Below are positions 50,132 to 59,417 of a stretch of DNA of 64,000 nt, one piece after another; position 1 is the first letter of the stretch, and each line of letters begins with the position of its first letter. Position numbers and translations under genes: made by a program. A model generated the notes under the pieces. It ran no database searches. It saw only the letters and a program-made list of their open reading frames with translations, and was not told where the DNA came from. Origin of the DNA: Streptomyces zhaozhouensis (GTDB lineage Bacteria > Actinomycetota > Actinomycetes > Streptomycetales > Streptomycetaceae). The DNA is taken from NCBI RefSeq assembly GCF_900230195.1, contig NZ_OCNE01000012.1, forward strand, positions 151,560 through 215,559. Direction: 5' to 3'.

Positions 50132-53100
50132 GTGTTCGATCAGCTGATCGGTCGGGAGCACGCGTCCGGGGTGCTCGGCGCCGAGGTGGCCAGGACGGCG
50201 GCCAGTCACGGAGGGCTGGTGCTCGTCGCCGGGGAGCCGGGCATCGGGAAGACCGCCCTGGTCACGGACGCGGCACGGGAGGCGGGCGGGCGCGGTTTCC
50301 TGGTGTTGGGCGGCTCCTGCTGGGACGCGGAGAACGCCCCGGGGTACTGGCCGTGGACGCAGGTGCTGCGGTCGTTGCGTCGGCTGGTGGACCGGGAGGA
50401 GTGGGCGGAGCTGGAACGCGCCTCGGCGCACGCCCTCAGCGCGCTGCTCGCCGACTCGCGCCCCGAAGACGGCGCGGACCGCGACGACTTCGCGCTCTTC
50501 GACGCGGTGACCACCGCCCTGGTGACCGCCTCCCAGCGGCGCCCGCTGATGGTGGTCGTCGACGACCTGCACTGGGCGGACGTCGCATCGCTGCGGCTGC
50601 TCCGGTTCGCGGCCCAGCACACCTGGTTCGAACGGGTGTTGCTCGTCGGCACCTACCGCGACGCCGAGGTGGAGCCCGGCGCCGAGGACGGCGCGGGCCA
50701 TCCGCTGCGCGAGGCGATGCTGCCGCTGCTGGCCAGGGCCACCACCGTGGCGCTGGAAGGGCTCGACGAGGCGGGGGTCGGCGATCTGATCGCCCGCACG
50801 GTGGGCCGGCGGGCCGAACCGGCGCTGGTCGCCGAGGCGCACCGGCGCACCGGCGGCAACCCGTTCTTCGTCGAGCAGACCGCGAGGCTCTGGCAGGGCG
50901 GCGGCGCGGTCGACACGATCCCGCCCGGCGTGCGCGACGCCGTGCGCCGGCGCGTGGCGCTGCTGGCCCCCGAGGTGGCGGAGCTGCTGCGGCAGGCGGC
51001 CGTGCTGGGGCGGGAGTTCCACCGGCAGGTGCTCGCCGCCGCGCTGGCCACCCCGCCGGCCCGCGCCGAGCGGCTGCTGGGGCAGGCCGTCACCGCCAGG
51101 CTGGTGGTCCAGCGCGGGGACGGCCGGTTCGCCTTCGGGCACGACCTGGTGCGCGAGACGCTGTACGCCGCGCTGGAGGAGCCGGAGGCGCGCCGCCGGC
51201 ACGCCGCCGTGGTCCGCGCGCTCGACCGGCGTCCGGCGCTCGCCGACCGGGTGCCGCCGGCGGACCTCGCGCGCCACGCGCACCTCGCCGGCGACGAGGT
51301 CGCCCCGGCGCGCGCCCTCGAACTGCTGCGCGCCGCCGCGGCGGACGCCGGCTTCCGGCTGGCGTTCGACGAGGCGGAGGGGCATCTGCGGCGCGCCCAC
51401 GAGCTGGCGGCCGTGGTCGATCCGCCCCGCGGGGTGCTGCTCGGCCTCGAACTGGCCGAGGAGCTGGCCGGCCGCTCGGAGTGGGAGGCCGCCCGGCCGT
51501 ATGTGGAGCGGGCGTTGGCGGAGGCGGCCGAGCTGGCCGATCCGATGCTCTCGGCGCGGGTGGCCCTGACCCTGCACCAGTCGCGGCTGGCGCGGCACGG
51601 CCTGGCCAGGGCGGTGCTGCCGAGGCTGCTCGCCGAGGCGCACCGGGGGCTGCTGCCCGGCGGGCCCGCCGGTCCGGTGGAACCGCCGGCCGACCGCGCC
51701 GCGCTGCACCGCCTCGCCGGGGAACTGGCCGTGCGGGTGTCCGTTCTGGGCCGGCGCGGCCAGGACGACGACGCGCTGGCCTTCGGGCTCTCCGCCCGGC
51801 ACGCCGCGATCTGGGGGCCCGGCTCTGCGGCCGAACGCGCCGTGCTGACGGAGGAGTTGACGGCGCTGGCCCGCCGCTCGGGGGACATCGACGCGGAGCA
51901 CTTCGCGATGGCGCTGCGCTGGGTGGCGCTGGTCGAGCTGGGGGACCCGCACTATCTCGCGCAGCTGCGGGAGTTCACGATGCTGGCCGAACGGTACGAC
52001 CGGCCGCGTTTCGCGCTCTCCACGCTCGTGGACCGGGCGGTGATCGCCACGCTGCACGGCGCGTTCGAGGAGTCGGAGCGTCTTCAGGCCGAGGCGTCGG
52101 CGTTGCTGCTGCCGGAGCGGCAGGACCGCTGGTACCACCGGTACGCGCACCAGCTCGCCTGGTCGCGGCTGCTGCTCCAGGGCCGGCTGGAGGAGGCGGA
52201 GGCGACGCTGTGCGAGATGGCGGAGGTCGGCTCCCACTACCCGGAGCTGCTGGAGGGGATCACGGCGGTGCACCGCGGCGATCTCGACGCGGTGCGCCGG
52301 GCGTTGACCACCGCGGGGGAGGGGGAGCGCTACCCCCGGCACGTGTGGGCGCTGTGGCTGCGGATGCGCGCGCAGGGCGCCGCCGCGCTGGGCGACCGGG
52401 AACGGTGCCGGTCGGCGGTCGCCGCGCTGACCCCGCTGGCCGACCAGTGGGGCGTCTCGTTCTACGGCTTCGACGTGGGCGGGCCGTTCGCGCTGTGGCT
52501 GGGCGAGTTGGCGGCGGCGCTGGGCGACTGGCCGGAGGCCGTGGAACGGTGCGCCGCCGCCGCGCTGTCCGCCGACCGGATGTGGGCGGAGCCCTGGGCC
52601 GTCGAGGCGAGGCTGCGACAGGCCGAGGCGGTGCTGGCGGTCGGCGGGCCCGACGCGCGGGACGAGGCCGAGGCGCTGCTGCGCCGCGTGGTCGAGGACG
52701 CCGGGCGGCTGGGGATGCGGGGGGTCGAGGAACGGGCGGCGGCCGTGCGCGAGGGCCGCGCGCGGCGGGTGGAGTGCGAGGAGGCCGAGTTCCGCAGGGA
52801 GGGCGCCGAGGGCACGGTCTGGACGCTGCGGTTCGCCGGGCGCACCGTGCGGATGCCGGACGCCAAGGGGCTGCGCGACCTGCGGGAGCTGCTGGCCAGC
52901 CCGGGGACGGATGTGCCGGCGACCCGGCTGCTGGACCCGGCGGGCGGCGCCGAGCTGGTCGCGGCGCGCTCCCTCGGCGGCGACCCGGTGCTGGACGACA
53001 CCGCCAGGACCGCCTACCGCCGCCGGCTCACGGAGCTGGACGCGGAGATCGACCGCGCCGACGCGACGGGCGACGACCGGGCCGCCGCCAGGCTGGACGC

Positions 53101-53344
53101 CGAACGGGCCGCGCTGATCGAGGAGCTGCGCGCCGCGGCGGGCCTCGGCGGGCGGGCCAGGCGGCTGGGCGACGAGGCGGAACGGGCGCGGAAGACGGTC
53201 ACCGCGCGGATCAGGGACACGCTGCGCCGGCTGGACGAGCGCCATCCCGAGCTGGCCGCGCACCTGCGGGCGGCCGTCACCACCGGCGCCACCTGCGGCT
53301 ACCACCCCGGGGACGGGGAGAGGACGGTGGCCTGGCGGCTGTGA
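50132..53344 (+). CDS. Large ATP-binding protein of the MalT/LuxR-like AAA type with TPR-like body
   Basis: 1070 residues. GREHASGVLGAEVARTAASH leads to Walker A GEPGIGKTALV (about 33-43) and Walker B PLMVVVDDLHWADVASLRLL, with the sensor GTYRD. The middle 600 residues are Ala/Leu-rich helical repeats typical of STAND regulators. In place of a LuxR domain, the C-terminus has WTLRFAGRTVRMPDAKGLRD, a coiled-coil stretch (LTELDAEIDRADATGDDRAA) and a basic end TARIRDTLRRLDERHPELAA. I have seen this arrangement in other actinobacterial ATPases, where it resembles a winged helix. It is probably a signal-gated regulator; the signal is unknown. GTG 50132 follows GGAAGG. Confidence 0.8.
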   Translation: MFDQLIGREHASGVLGAEVARTAASHGGLVLVAGEPGIGKTALVTDAAREAGGRGFLVLGGSCWDAENAPGYWPWTQVLRSLRRLVDREEWAELERASAHALSALLADSRPEDGADRDDFALFDAVTTALVTASQRRPLMVVVDDLHWADVASLRLLRFAAQHTWFERVLLVGTYRDAEVEPGAEDGAGHPLREAMLPLLARATTVALEGLDEAGVGDLIARTVGRRAEPALVAEAHRRTGGNPFFVEQTARLWQGGGAVDTIPPGVRDAVRRRVALLAPEVAELLRQAAVLGREFHRQVLAAALATPPARAERLLGQAVTARLVVQRGDGRFAFGHDLVRETLYAALEEPEARRRHAAVVRALDRRPALADRVPPADLARHAHLAGDEVAPARALELLRAAAADAGFRLAFDEAEGHLRRAHELAAVVDPPRGVLLGLELAEELAGRSEWEAARPYVERALAEAAELADPMLSARVALTLHQSRLARHGLARAVLPRLLAEAHRGLLPGGPAGPVEPPADRAALHRLAGELAVRVSVLGRRGQDDDALAFGLSARHAAIWGPGSAAERAVLTEELTALARRSGDIDAEHFAMALRWVALVELGDPHYLAQLREFTMLAERYDRPRFALSTLVDRAVIATLHGAFEESERLQAEASALLLPERQDRWYHRYAHQLAWSRLLLQGRLEEAEATLCEMAEVGSHYPELLEGITAVHRGDLDAVRRALTTAGEGERYPRHVWALWLRMRAQGAAALGDRERCRSAVAALTPLADQWGVSFYGFDVGGPFALWLGELAAALGDWPEAVERCAAAALSADRMWAEPWAVEARLRQAEAVLAVGGPDARDEAEALLRRVVEDAGRLGMRGVEERAAAVREGRARRVECEEAEFRREGAEGTVWTLRFAGRTVRMPDAKGLRDLRELLASPGTDVPATRLLDPAGGAELVAARSLGGDPVLDDTARTAYRRRLTELDAEIDRADATGDDRAAARLDAERAALIEELRAAAGLGGRARRLGDEAERARKTVTARIRDTLRRLDERHPELAAHLRAAVTTGATCGYHPGDGERTVAWRL

Positions 53345-53391
53345 CCCGCCGGCGGTCCGCGCCCCCCGCGCGGGCCGCCGACGGCGCCCGA

Positions 53392-53411
53392 AGCCCCGCC
53401 CCGCCGGGGCT
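53392..53411. terminator. Short hairpin between convergent genes
   Basis: AGCCCCG (53392-53398) pairs with CGGGGCT (53405-53411), overlapping the stop codon of the minus-strand ABC permease. Probable terminator for the ATPase gene and the transporter. Confidence 0.5.
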
Positions 53412-54294
53412 ACTTGCGGTTGTAGAGCCGCATGGTGAGGGTGCCGAAGACCCCTATCAGCACGCCGGCGGCGACGAAGACCCACAGGAGCTGGCCGGCC
53501 TCCACGTTCCCGTCCATCAGCCCGCGCACGGCCGCGACGAGCCGGGCCACCGGGTTGACGTCGACGAAGCCCTGGAGCCAGCCGGGCATGGTGTCGGGGG
53601 AGACCATGATGTTGCTCAGGAAGGTCGCCGGGAAGATCACCATCATGCTGATGCCCATCACGGACTTCTCCGAGCGCAGCAGCAGCCCGAACATGGTCCA
53701 GATCCACGAGAAGGCGAACGAGAAGCCCACCAGCAGCAGGATCGCCAGCACCACGCCGACCGGGCCGCCGTCGGGGCGGTAGCCGAGGACCAGCCCCAGG
53801 GTGAGGATGACGACCGAGGCGATGGCGTAGCGGAGCATGTCGCCCAGCAGGTAGCCGACCATCGCCGAGGGGCGCCACACCGGAAGGGTGCGGAAGCGGT
53901 CGAAGACGCCCTTGGCGATGTCCATGTTGACCGCGACACCGGTGTACATGGTGGTCATCACCACGCTCATCACCATGATCCCCGGCAGCAGGAACTGGAG
54001 GTACTCGCTGGTCGAGCCGGCCAGTGCACCGCCGAAGAGATAGGTGAACATCAGCGTCATCATGACCGGGAAGACCGTGACGTCGAACAACTGCTCCGGC
54101 ACGTGCTTGATCTTCAGCATGGCCCGCCAGCCGAAGACCGTCGACGCGGTCAACGGGCTCGGCCTCGGGGGGCGTTCGCCCGGGGCGAGCACGGCGGCCA
54201 GGGTCGCGCGGTCCGGCTCGAAGCCGTCCGCGGCCTCCGCCGTGTCCGCCGCCCGCTCGGCGTCGGTCGTGGTGGTCTCCGCGGCGGTGCTCAT
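53410..54294 (-). CDS. ABC-2 type permease (DrrB-like)
   Basis: 294 residues. A Glu/Ala/Thr-rich N-terminus of about 60 residues precedes the ABC-2 core: AMLKIKHVPEQLFDVTVFPV, TLMFTYLFGGALAGSTSEYL and QFLLPGIMVMSVVMTTMYTG. The re-entrant region is VNMDIAKGVFDRFRTLPVWR. Spans continue to LLWVFVAAGVLIGVFGTLTM. The sequence is close in style to DrrB and other drug or lipid exporters. The start ATG overlaps the ATPase stop (ATGA), so both proteins are made together. The exported molecule is unknown; there is no biosynthetic cluster beside it. Confidence 0.9.
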   Translation of the reverse strand: MSTAAETTTTDAERAADTAEAADGFEPDRATLAAVLAPGERPPRPSPLTASTVFGWRAMLKIKHVPEQLFDVTVFPVMMTLMFTYLFGGALAGSTSEYLQFLLPGIMVMSVVMTTMYTGVAVNMDIAKGVFDRFRTLPVWRPSAMVGYLLGDMLRYAIASVVILTLGLVLGYRPDGGPVGVVLAILLLVGFSFAFSWIWTMFGLLLRSEKSVMGISMMVIFPATFLSNIMVSPDTMPGWLQGFVDVNPVARLVAAVRGLMDGNVEAGQLLWVFVAAGVLIGVFGTLTMRLYNRK

Positions 54295-55346
54295 GCCACG
54301 GTCTCCTTCCGGTCTGCGGACCGCTCGCGGTCGCTGGTCTCGGTGGTCCCGGCCGGGGCGTCGGCCGAGCGTGCTGGCTGGGCGGGCTTGCCGGTGAGGG
54401 CGAGGAACACCTCGTCCAGGCTGGGCTGGCCGAGCGAGAAGTCGTCCACGACGATCCCCGCCCCCGCCAGCTCGCCCAGCGCGGCGGCGGCGCGCTCGGC
54501 GGGACCGCCGCCCGCGTCCGCCGGCACCCGCGCCGACAGCGAGACCGGGTCGGCGTCCAGCGTCACCTCGGTCCCCAGGCGGGCGGCCAGCACCCGGCGG
54601 GCCTTCTCCCGGTCGTCGGCCTCGCGCAGCCGGACCCGCACGGAGCCCGAGCCGACCGACGACTTCAGCTGCCCCGGGGTGCCCTCCGCGATGACCCGAC
54701 CCGTGTCGATCACCGCGATCCGGCCGGCCAACTGGTCGGCCTCGTCCAGATACTGCGTGGTCAGCAGCACCGTGGTGCCCTGCGCGACGACGGCCCGGAC
54801 GATGTCCCACACCTGGTTGCGCGAACGGGGGTCGAGACCGGTCGTCGGCTCGTCCAGGAAGAGCAGGTCCGGAGTGTTCAGAATGCTGGCCGCGATGTCC
54901 ACGCGGCGGCGCATCCCGCCCGAGTAGTTCTTCACCTGCTTGTCGGCGGCGGCCGTCAGGCCGAACGCCTCCAGCAGCGCCGCCGCCCGCTCCCTGGCCG
55001 CCGCCTTGCGGTGGCCCAGCAGTCTGGCGAGCAGTATCAGGTTCTCCGCGCCGGTCAGGTCCTCGTCGACCGAGGCGTACTGCCCGGTCAGGCTCACCCG
55101 CGAGCGCACCCGGTCCGCCTCCGCGAGCACGTCGTGGCCGAAGACCCTGGCCTCGCCGCCGTCCGGGCGCAGCAGCGTGGCCAGCATCCGCACGGTGGTG
55201 GTCTTGCCCGCGCCGTTCGGCCCGAGCACGCCGTAGACCGTGCCGGCGGGGACGGCCAGGTCCACGCCGTCGACGGCGCGCAGCTCTCCGAATGTCTTGA
55301 CGAGCCCCGATGTCTCGATCGCCAACTCGTCCTTGCGCTCACTCAT
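54291..55346 (-). CDS. ABC transporter ATPase (DrrA-like)
   Basis: 351 residues. Walker A GPNGAGKTTT (about 43-52), Q-loop SLTGQYASVDEDLTGAENL (a daunorubicin-resistance-family feature), signature NYSGGMRRRVDIA (about 140-152), Walker B LLFLDEPTTGLD and the switch region LLTTQYLDEADQLAG are all in place. In the switch, Gln replaces the usual His, as is common in DrrA proteins. A C-terminal accessory domain ends LGQPSLDEVFLALTGKP. It powers export by the overlapping permease. Start at ATG 55346. Confidence 0.92.
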   Translation of the reverse strand: MSERKDELAIETSGLVKTFGELRAVDGVDLAVPAGTVYGVLGPNGAGKTTTVRMLATLLRPDGGEARVFGHDVLAEADRVRSRVSLTGQYASVDEDLTGAENLILLARLLGHRKAAARERAAALLEAFGLTAAADKQVKNYSGGMRRRVDIAASILNTPDLLFLDEPTTGLDPRSRNQVWDIVRAVVAQGTTVLLTTQYLDEADQLAGRIAVIDTGRVIAEGTPGQLKSSVGSGSVRVRLREADDREKARRVLAARLGTEVTLDADPVSLSARVPADAGGGPAERAAAALGELAGAGIVVDDFSLGQPSLDEVFLALTGKPAQPARSADAPAGTTETSDRERSADRKETVA

Positions 55347-55521
55347 TCCAGTCCTCTCGCGGATCAGGGGTGTGGTGCCGTGTCGTGGTGCCTGGTGTCG
55401 GTGCCCCGCGCTGCGGTAGACCGGGGGAGCGAGCGGAACTCATCGCTCACCGACGCACCGATTCGCATATGTTTTCGATCAGGTGGCCCAGGGTAGGGGG
55501 GACCACTGACAACGGGGCCTC

Positions 55522-56088
55522 TCAGCTCACGTAGGGCCGCCGCGCCTTCGCCTCGCGCAGGGCGAGCCCCCACCAGAGCAGCTCGTCCAGCAGTCTGTCC
55601 GCCGCGCACTCCTGCTCCGGCCCGCCCAACGGTCCGTCCAGGTCGACGCTGACGGCGTTGCGGACCGTCACCGAGCGCAGCTCGTTGAAGACCAGCCGCA
55701 GCCCGGCCGCCGCGAGCCGGCCGCAGCCGCCGTGCCCGTAGGAGACGAGGCCGACCGGCTTGGCGTGCCACTCGTCGTAGGCGTAGTCGACGGCCTGCTT
55801 CAAGGAGGCCGGATAGCCCCCGTTGTACTCGGGGGTGACCACCACGAACCCCTCGGCGCGGTCGACCGCCGCGGCGAAGCGGTCCATCTCCTCCGTCGGC
55901 TCCTCGGGGAACCGCGCCGGGAAGGCGTAGTCGACGAGGTCGACCATCTCCACCCGCAGCCCGTCCCGCTCCGCCGCCCGCGCGCGGAACCACTCCCCCA
56001 CGTCCCCGCCCACCCGGCCCTCGCGCGTGCTGCCCAGCAGCACCGCGAGCCGCAGCGGCTCCGCCGCCTCCTCCGTCGCACCCGCCAC
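55522..56088 (-). CDS. NAD(P)H-dependent FMN reductase
   Basis: 188 residues of the flavodoxin-like NADPH-dependent FMN reductase family. The FMN phosphate loop is LLGSTREGRVGGDVGEW (about 18-34), and the isoalloxazine loop is VVTPEYNGGYPASLKQAVDY (about 84-103). VGLVSYGHGGCGRLAA completes the site. The enzyme makes reduced flavin, either for a partner monooxygenase or for quinone and chromate-type reduction. GTG 56088 follows GGAGGCGG with good spacing. The neighbours do not point to a specific partner. Confidence 0.88.
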   Translation of the reverse strand: MAGATEEAAEPLRLAVLLGSTREGRVGGDVGEWFRARAAERDGLRVEMVDLVDYAFPARFPEEPTEEMDRFAAAVDRAEGFVVVTPEYNGGYPASLKQAVDYAYDEWHAKPVGLVSYGHGGCGRLAAAGLRLVFNELRSVTVRNAVSVDLDGPLGGPEQECAADRLLDELLWWGLALREAKARRPYVS

Positions 56089-56225
56089 CGCCGTCCGCCT
56101 CCCCTCGTCCCGTTCCTCGGCTCGTCACCCGGCAGGCGCGAGACGGGGCGCGAGATCCGATCTGGCGACGGCGAAGGGCCGTCCCGCCCGGTGGCGGAAC
56201 GGCCCGTTCGGCTCCTCCTCCCGAC

Positions 56226-58844
56226 CTACCCCTCCCCGGCGGCCTCCGTGTCCCGCGCGCCTTCCGTGTCCCGCGCGCCCTCCCCGCCGCGCGTCGCGCG
56301 GAAGTCCAAGCGCCCGTCCGCCACGTCCACGGTCAACGCGGTGTGCGGGGCCAGCTCCCCGCGCAGCAGCCGGCGCGACAGCTCGTTGGTCACCTCGCGC
56401 TGGATGGTGCGCCGCAGCGGCCTGGCGCCGTACTCCGGCTGGTAGCCGTGCTCGGCGAGCCAGTCGACGGCGGCGGGGGTGAACGTGACCGCGACGTCCT
56501 GCGCGTGCAGTTGGTGCCGCGTCTCGTTCAACATCAGGTCGGTGACCTCGCGCAGTTGCGCGCCGGTCAGCTGGCGGAAGATCACGATCTCGTCGATCCG
56601 GTTCAGGAACTCCGGCCTGAAGTGCTCACGCAACGGCTTCAGCACCCGTTCCCTGCGCTCCTCGTCACCGCTCTCTGCGTCACCACGACCGAAACCGGCC
56701 CTCGGACCTCGTGCACTGATCGCTTCGGAGCCGAGGTTGCTCGTCATCACGATCACGGTGTTGGTGAAGTTGACCCGCCGGCCCTGCGCGTCGGTCAGCC
56801 GGCCGTCGTCCAGCACCTGGAGCAGGATGTTGAACACGTCCGGGTGCGCCTTCTCCACCTCGTCGAGCAGCAGCAGGGAGTACGGATCGCGGCGCACCGT
56901 CTCGGTCAGCTGACCCGCCTCCTCGTGCCCGACATAGCCGGGCGGCGCGCCCACCAGCCGGCTGACCGTGTGCCGCTCCTGGTACTCGCTCATGTCCAGC
57001 CGGACCATCCGCTCGTCGCTGCCGAAGAGCGCCTCCGCCAGCGCCCTGGCCAGCTCCGTCTTGCCGACGCCGGTAGGCCCGAGAAAGAGGAAGCTGCCGA
57101 TCGGCCGGTTTCCGCTGGCCAGCCCCGCGCGGGAGCGCAGCACCGCGTCCGCCACCGCCGAGACCGCCTCGTCCTGGCCGATCACCCGCTCCTTCAGCCG
57201 GCTCTCCAGGCCGAGCAGCCGGTCCTTCTCCTCCTGCGTGAGGCTGCTCACCGGGATGCCGGTCCCCCGCGAGACCACTTCGGCGATGTCGTCCACCGTG
57301 ACCTCGGCGATCCGGTCCCGGTCCTGCTGCCCGCGCCGGCCGCGCTCCTCGACGCGCCGCTCCAGCTCGGCCAGCCGGTCGCGCAGCTCACTCGCCCGTT
57401 CGTAGTCCTCGGCGGCGACCGCCTGGTCCTTGTCGCGGCCGACCTGCTCCTGCTCCCGCTGGAGCGCCCGCACGTCCCCGCTCGCCGTCGAGGCGCGCAT
57501 CCGCACCCGGGCGCCCGCCTGGTCGATCAGGTCGATCGCCTTGTCCGGCAGGAAACGGTCGCTGAGATAACGGTCGGAGAGCTGGACCGCGGCCAGCAGC
57601 GCCTCGTCGCTGTACCGCACCTGGTGGTGCGCCTCGTAGCGGTCCCGCAGCCCGCGCAGGATCGTCACCGCGTCCTCGGTCGTCGGCTCGGGCACCAGGA
57701 TCGGCTGGAAACGGCGGGCCAGTGCCGCGTCCTTCTCGATGTACCGCCGGTGCTCCTCCAGCGTGGTGGCGCCGATCACGTGCAACTCGCCCCTGGCCAG
57801 CGCCGGCTTCAGGATGTTCGCGGCGTCCATCGAGCCGCCCTCGCCGCCCCCGCCGCCGGCACCGACCACCGTGTGCAGCTCGTCGATGAAGACGATCACC
57901 TGGTCCGACTGGGCGCGGATCTCGTCGATCAGCCCCGTCAACCGCTCCTCGAAGTCGCCCCGGTAACGGGTGCCGGCGACCAGCGCCGAAAAGTTCAGCT
58001 GCACCACGCGCCGCCCCAGCAGCACGTCCGGCACGTCGCCCTCCGCCATCCGCTGCGCCAGCCCCTCCACGACCGCCGTCTTGCCGACGCCGGCCTCGCC
58101 GATCAGCACCGGGTTGTTCTTCCCGCGCCGGGCCAGCACCTCGACGGTCTGCTCGATCTCGGCCTCCCGGCCGATCACCGGGTCGATCTCGCCGTCCCGG
58201 GCGAGCACGGTCAGATCCCGTCCGTAACGGTCCAGGTTGGGCGTGCGCCCGCCCCCGCCGGGGCGCGCCCCGGCGCCCCGTTCCGCGTTCCCGCCCCCCT
58301 GCGCGCCGGGCGGCGGGCCGGCGGCCGACGCCTCCGGATCGAACCTGACGGCGTCCAACGCGCGCCCCGCCGTCGAATCCTTGTTCGCCGCCAGCGCCAG
58401 CAGCAGATGCTCGGGCCCGATGTAACGCGCGCCGGAGGCCAACGCCACCCGGTGCGCGTCCAGCAGCGCGCGCTTGGCGGCCGGACTCACCGAGATCGAC
58501 GTGCGCGTCGGCCCCTCGCCCGCGTGGCTGTCGATCTCCTCGGCCAGGGTGTCCGGGTCGGCGCCCGACCGCGCCACCATCGAACGCGTCGGCTCGGCGG
58601 CGAGCGCGGCGCGCAGCAGATGCTCGGTGTCCAGGTCGTCGCTGCCGTGCTCGGCCGCGTAGGAGGCGGCGCCGGACACCAACTGCCAGGCCGGCTCGCT
58701 CATCAGCCGCAGAAAGTCGCGGCCCGCGCCGTCGCGAGGCGGGCCGGCGCCGCCGGGCGGGACGCCGGCGCCGCCGAAGAGCCGCGCCAGATACTCCCCC
58801 AGCGGATCGCGGCCGAAGTCGTCAGAACCCAAGGAACTCGTCAT
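56226..58844 (-). CDS. Clp-family AAA+ ATPase (ClpC-like)
   Basis: 872 residues. An N-terminal Clp-N region (about 60-165) is followed by AAA+ domain 1 with Walker A GEAGVGKT (about 248-255) and IDELHTVVGAG. The middle part is a UVR-like helical pair (YERASELRDRLAELERRVEE). Domain 2 has GPTGVGKTELARALAEALFG, LLLLDEVEKAHPDVFNILLQ and PEYGARPLRRTIQ. This is the ClpC form, expected to unfold substrates. AGF stands where the ClpP-contact loop is usually found, so partnership with ClpP is not certain. The tail has a small repeat (GARDTE twice). ATG 58844 follows AGGTGG. Confidence 0.88.
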   Translation of the reverse strand: MTSSLGSDDFGRDPLGEYLARLFGGAGVPPGGAGPPRDGAGRDFLRLMSEPAWQLVSGAASYAAEHGSDDLDTEHLLRAALAAEPTRSMVARSGADPDTLAEEIDSHAGEGPTRTSISVSPAAKRALLDAHRVALASGARYIGPEHLLLALAANKDSTAGRALDAVRFDPEASAAGPPPGAQGGGNAERGAGARPGGGGRTPNLDRYGRDLTVLARDGEIDPVIGREAEIEQTVEVLARRGKNNPVLIGEAGVGKTAVVEGLAQRMAEGDVPDVLLGRRVVQLNFSALVAGTRYRGDFEERLTGLIDEIRAQSDQVIVFIDELHTVVGAGGGGGEGGSMDAANILKPALARGELHVIGATTLEEHRRYIEKDAALARRFQPILVPEPTTEDAVTILRGLRDRYEAHHQVRYSDEALLAAVQLSDRYLSDRFLPDKAIDLIDQAGARVRMRASTASGDVRALQREQEQVGRDKDQAVAAEDYERASELRDRLAELERRVEERGRRGQQDRDRIAEVTVDDIAEVVSRGTGIPVSSLTQEEKDRLLGLESRLKERVIGQDEAVSAVADAVLRSRAGLASGNRPIGSFLFLGPTGVGKTELARALAEALFGSDERMVRLDMSEYQERHTVSRLVGAPPGYVGHEEAGQLTETVRRDPYSLLLLDEVEKAHPDVFNILLQVLDDGRLTDAQGRRVNFTNTVIVMTSNLGSEAISARGPRAGFGRGDAESGDEERRERVLKPLREHFRPEFLNRIDEIVIFRQLTGAQLREVTDLMLNETRHQLHAQDVAVTFTPAAVDWLAEHGYQPEYGARPLRRTIQREVTNELSRRLLRGELAPHTALTVDVADGRLDFRATRGGEGARDTEGARDTEAAGEG

Positions 58845-58959
58845 CGCTGCCACCTGTAGGCCGGCGCACCGGCCGAATCGCTCGCTGGAACAGTGCCAGC
58901 GCCGAGTTCCCCCAACCCGCTACCTCAACACACCGGGATCGCGTGGCTCGGGTGGTTGG

Positions 58960-59060
58960 TCACCCGCGCCTCGGTGGTCGGCTGGCCGCCCGGTGCATGG
59001 GTGGCGGGTCGCGGACGACCACGGTGCGGCACCGGCCGGGTGGGTGGTCGTCCCCGAAAC
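58960..59060. repeat. Dispersed intergenic repeat, copy C
   Basis: GTGGCGGGTCGCGGACGACC (about 59001-59020) matches copy B with few changes. GGTGCGGCACCGGCCGGGTG then GGTGGTCGTC (about 59023-59052) matches copy A. It lies upstream of the Clp gene and downstream of the zinc-ribbon gene. Confidence 0.6.
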
Positions 59061-59070
59061 CCCCGGAGGG

Positions 59071-59277
59071 CTACGCGTGGGGTGGGGAGCAGGCGCTGCT
59101 CGACTGGCAGGAGTAGCCCCTGCCCTTGCAGTGCCAGCAACGGTGGGGGGCGACGACACCCTCCGCGTCACCGTTGTTCGAGAGGTAGAACGTCTCCTTG
59201 ACGTCCATCCGCTGACCGCCGCAGCCACGGCACTGCGGATGGGGGCCAGGGCATCTGAACTGCCATCTTCTGGTCAC
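59071..59277 (-). CDS. Small zinc-ribbon protein (DnaJ-like Cys motif)
   Basis: 68 residues from GTG 59277, or 45 from ATG 59208. The longer form contains FRCPGPHPQCRGCGGQRMDV and HRCWHCKGRGYSCQ. This is two Cys pairs of the CxxCxGxG type used by DnaJ-type zinc centres. Only the longer reading keeps both pairs, so GTG 59277 is preferred. Size and Cys pattern suggest a zinc-binding adapter or chaperone cofactor. It is on the same strand as the Clp ATPase, 226 bases upstream, which makes a link with protein quality control possible but unproven. Confidence 0.5.
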   Translation of the reverse strand: MTRRWQFRCPGPHPQCRGCGGQRMDVKETFYLSNNGDAEGVVAPHRCWHCKGRGYSCQSSSACSPPHA

Positions 59278-59417
59278 GACTCGGTGGCCTTCCGTATCGG
59301 TGGGGGCGATTCGGTGGGGCGATGCGGCGACGCGGGCCCGTGGGGGACACCGCTCGCGTCGCTCCTACCCGCTCCCGAGGCGACGGATTCCTGTCCGCAC
59401 TTCGTACGCTTGTGCAG

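Noticed and set aside
53410..55346. Drug-resistance or antibiotic cluster suggested by the DrrAB-like pair
   Set aside because: No polyketide, peptide or tailoring enzymes nearby; such exporters are common outside clusters.
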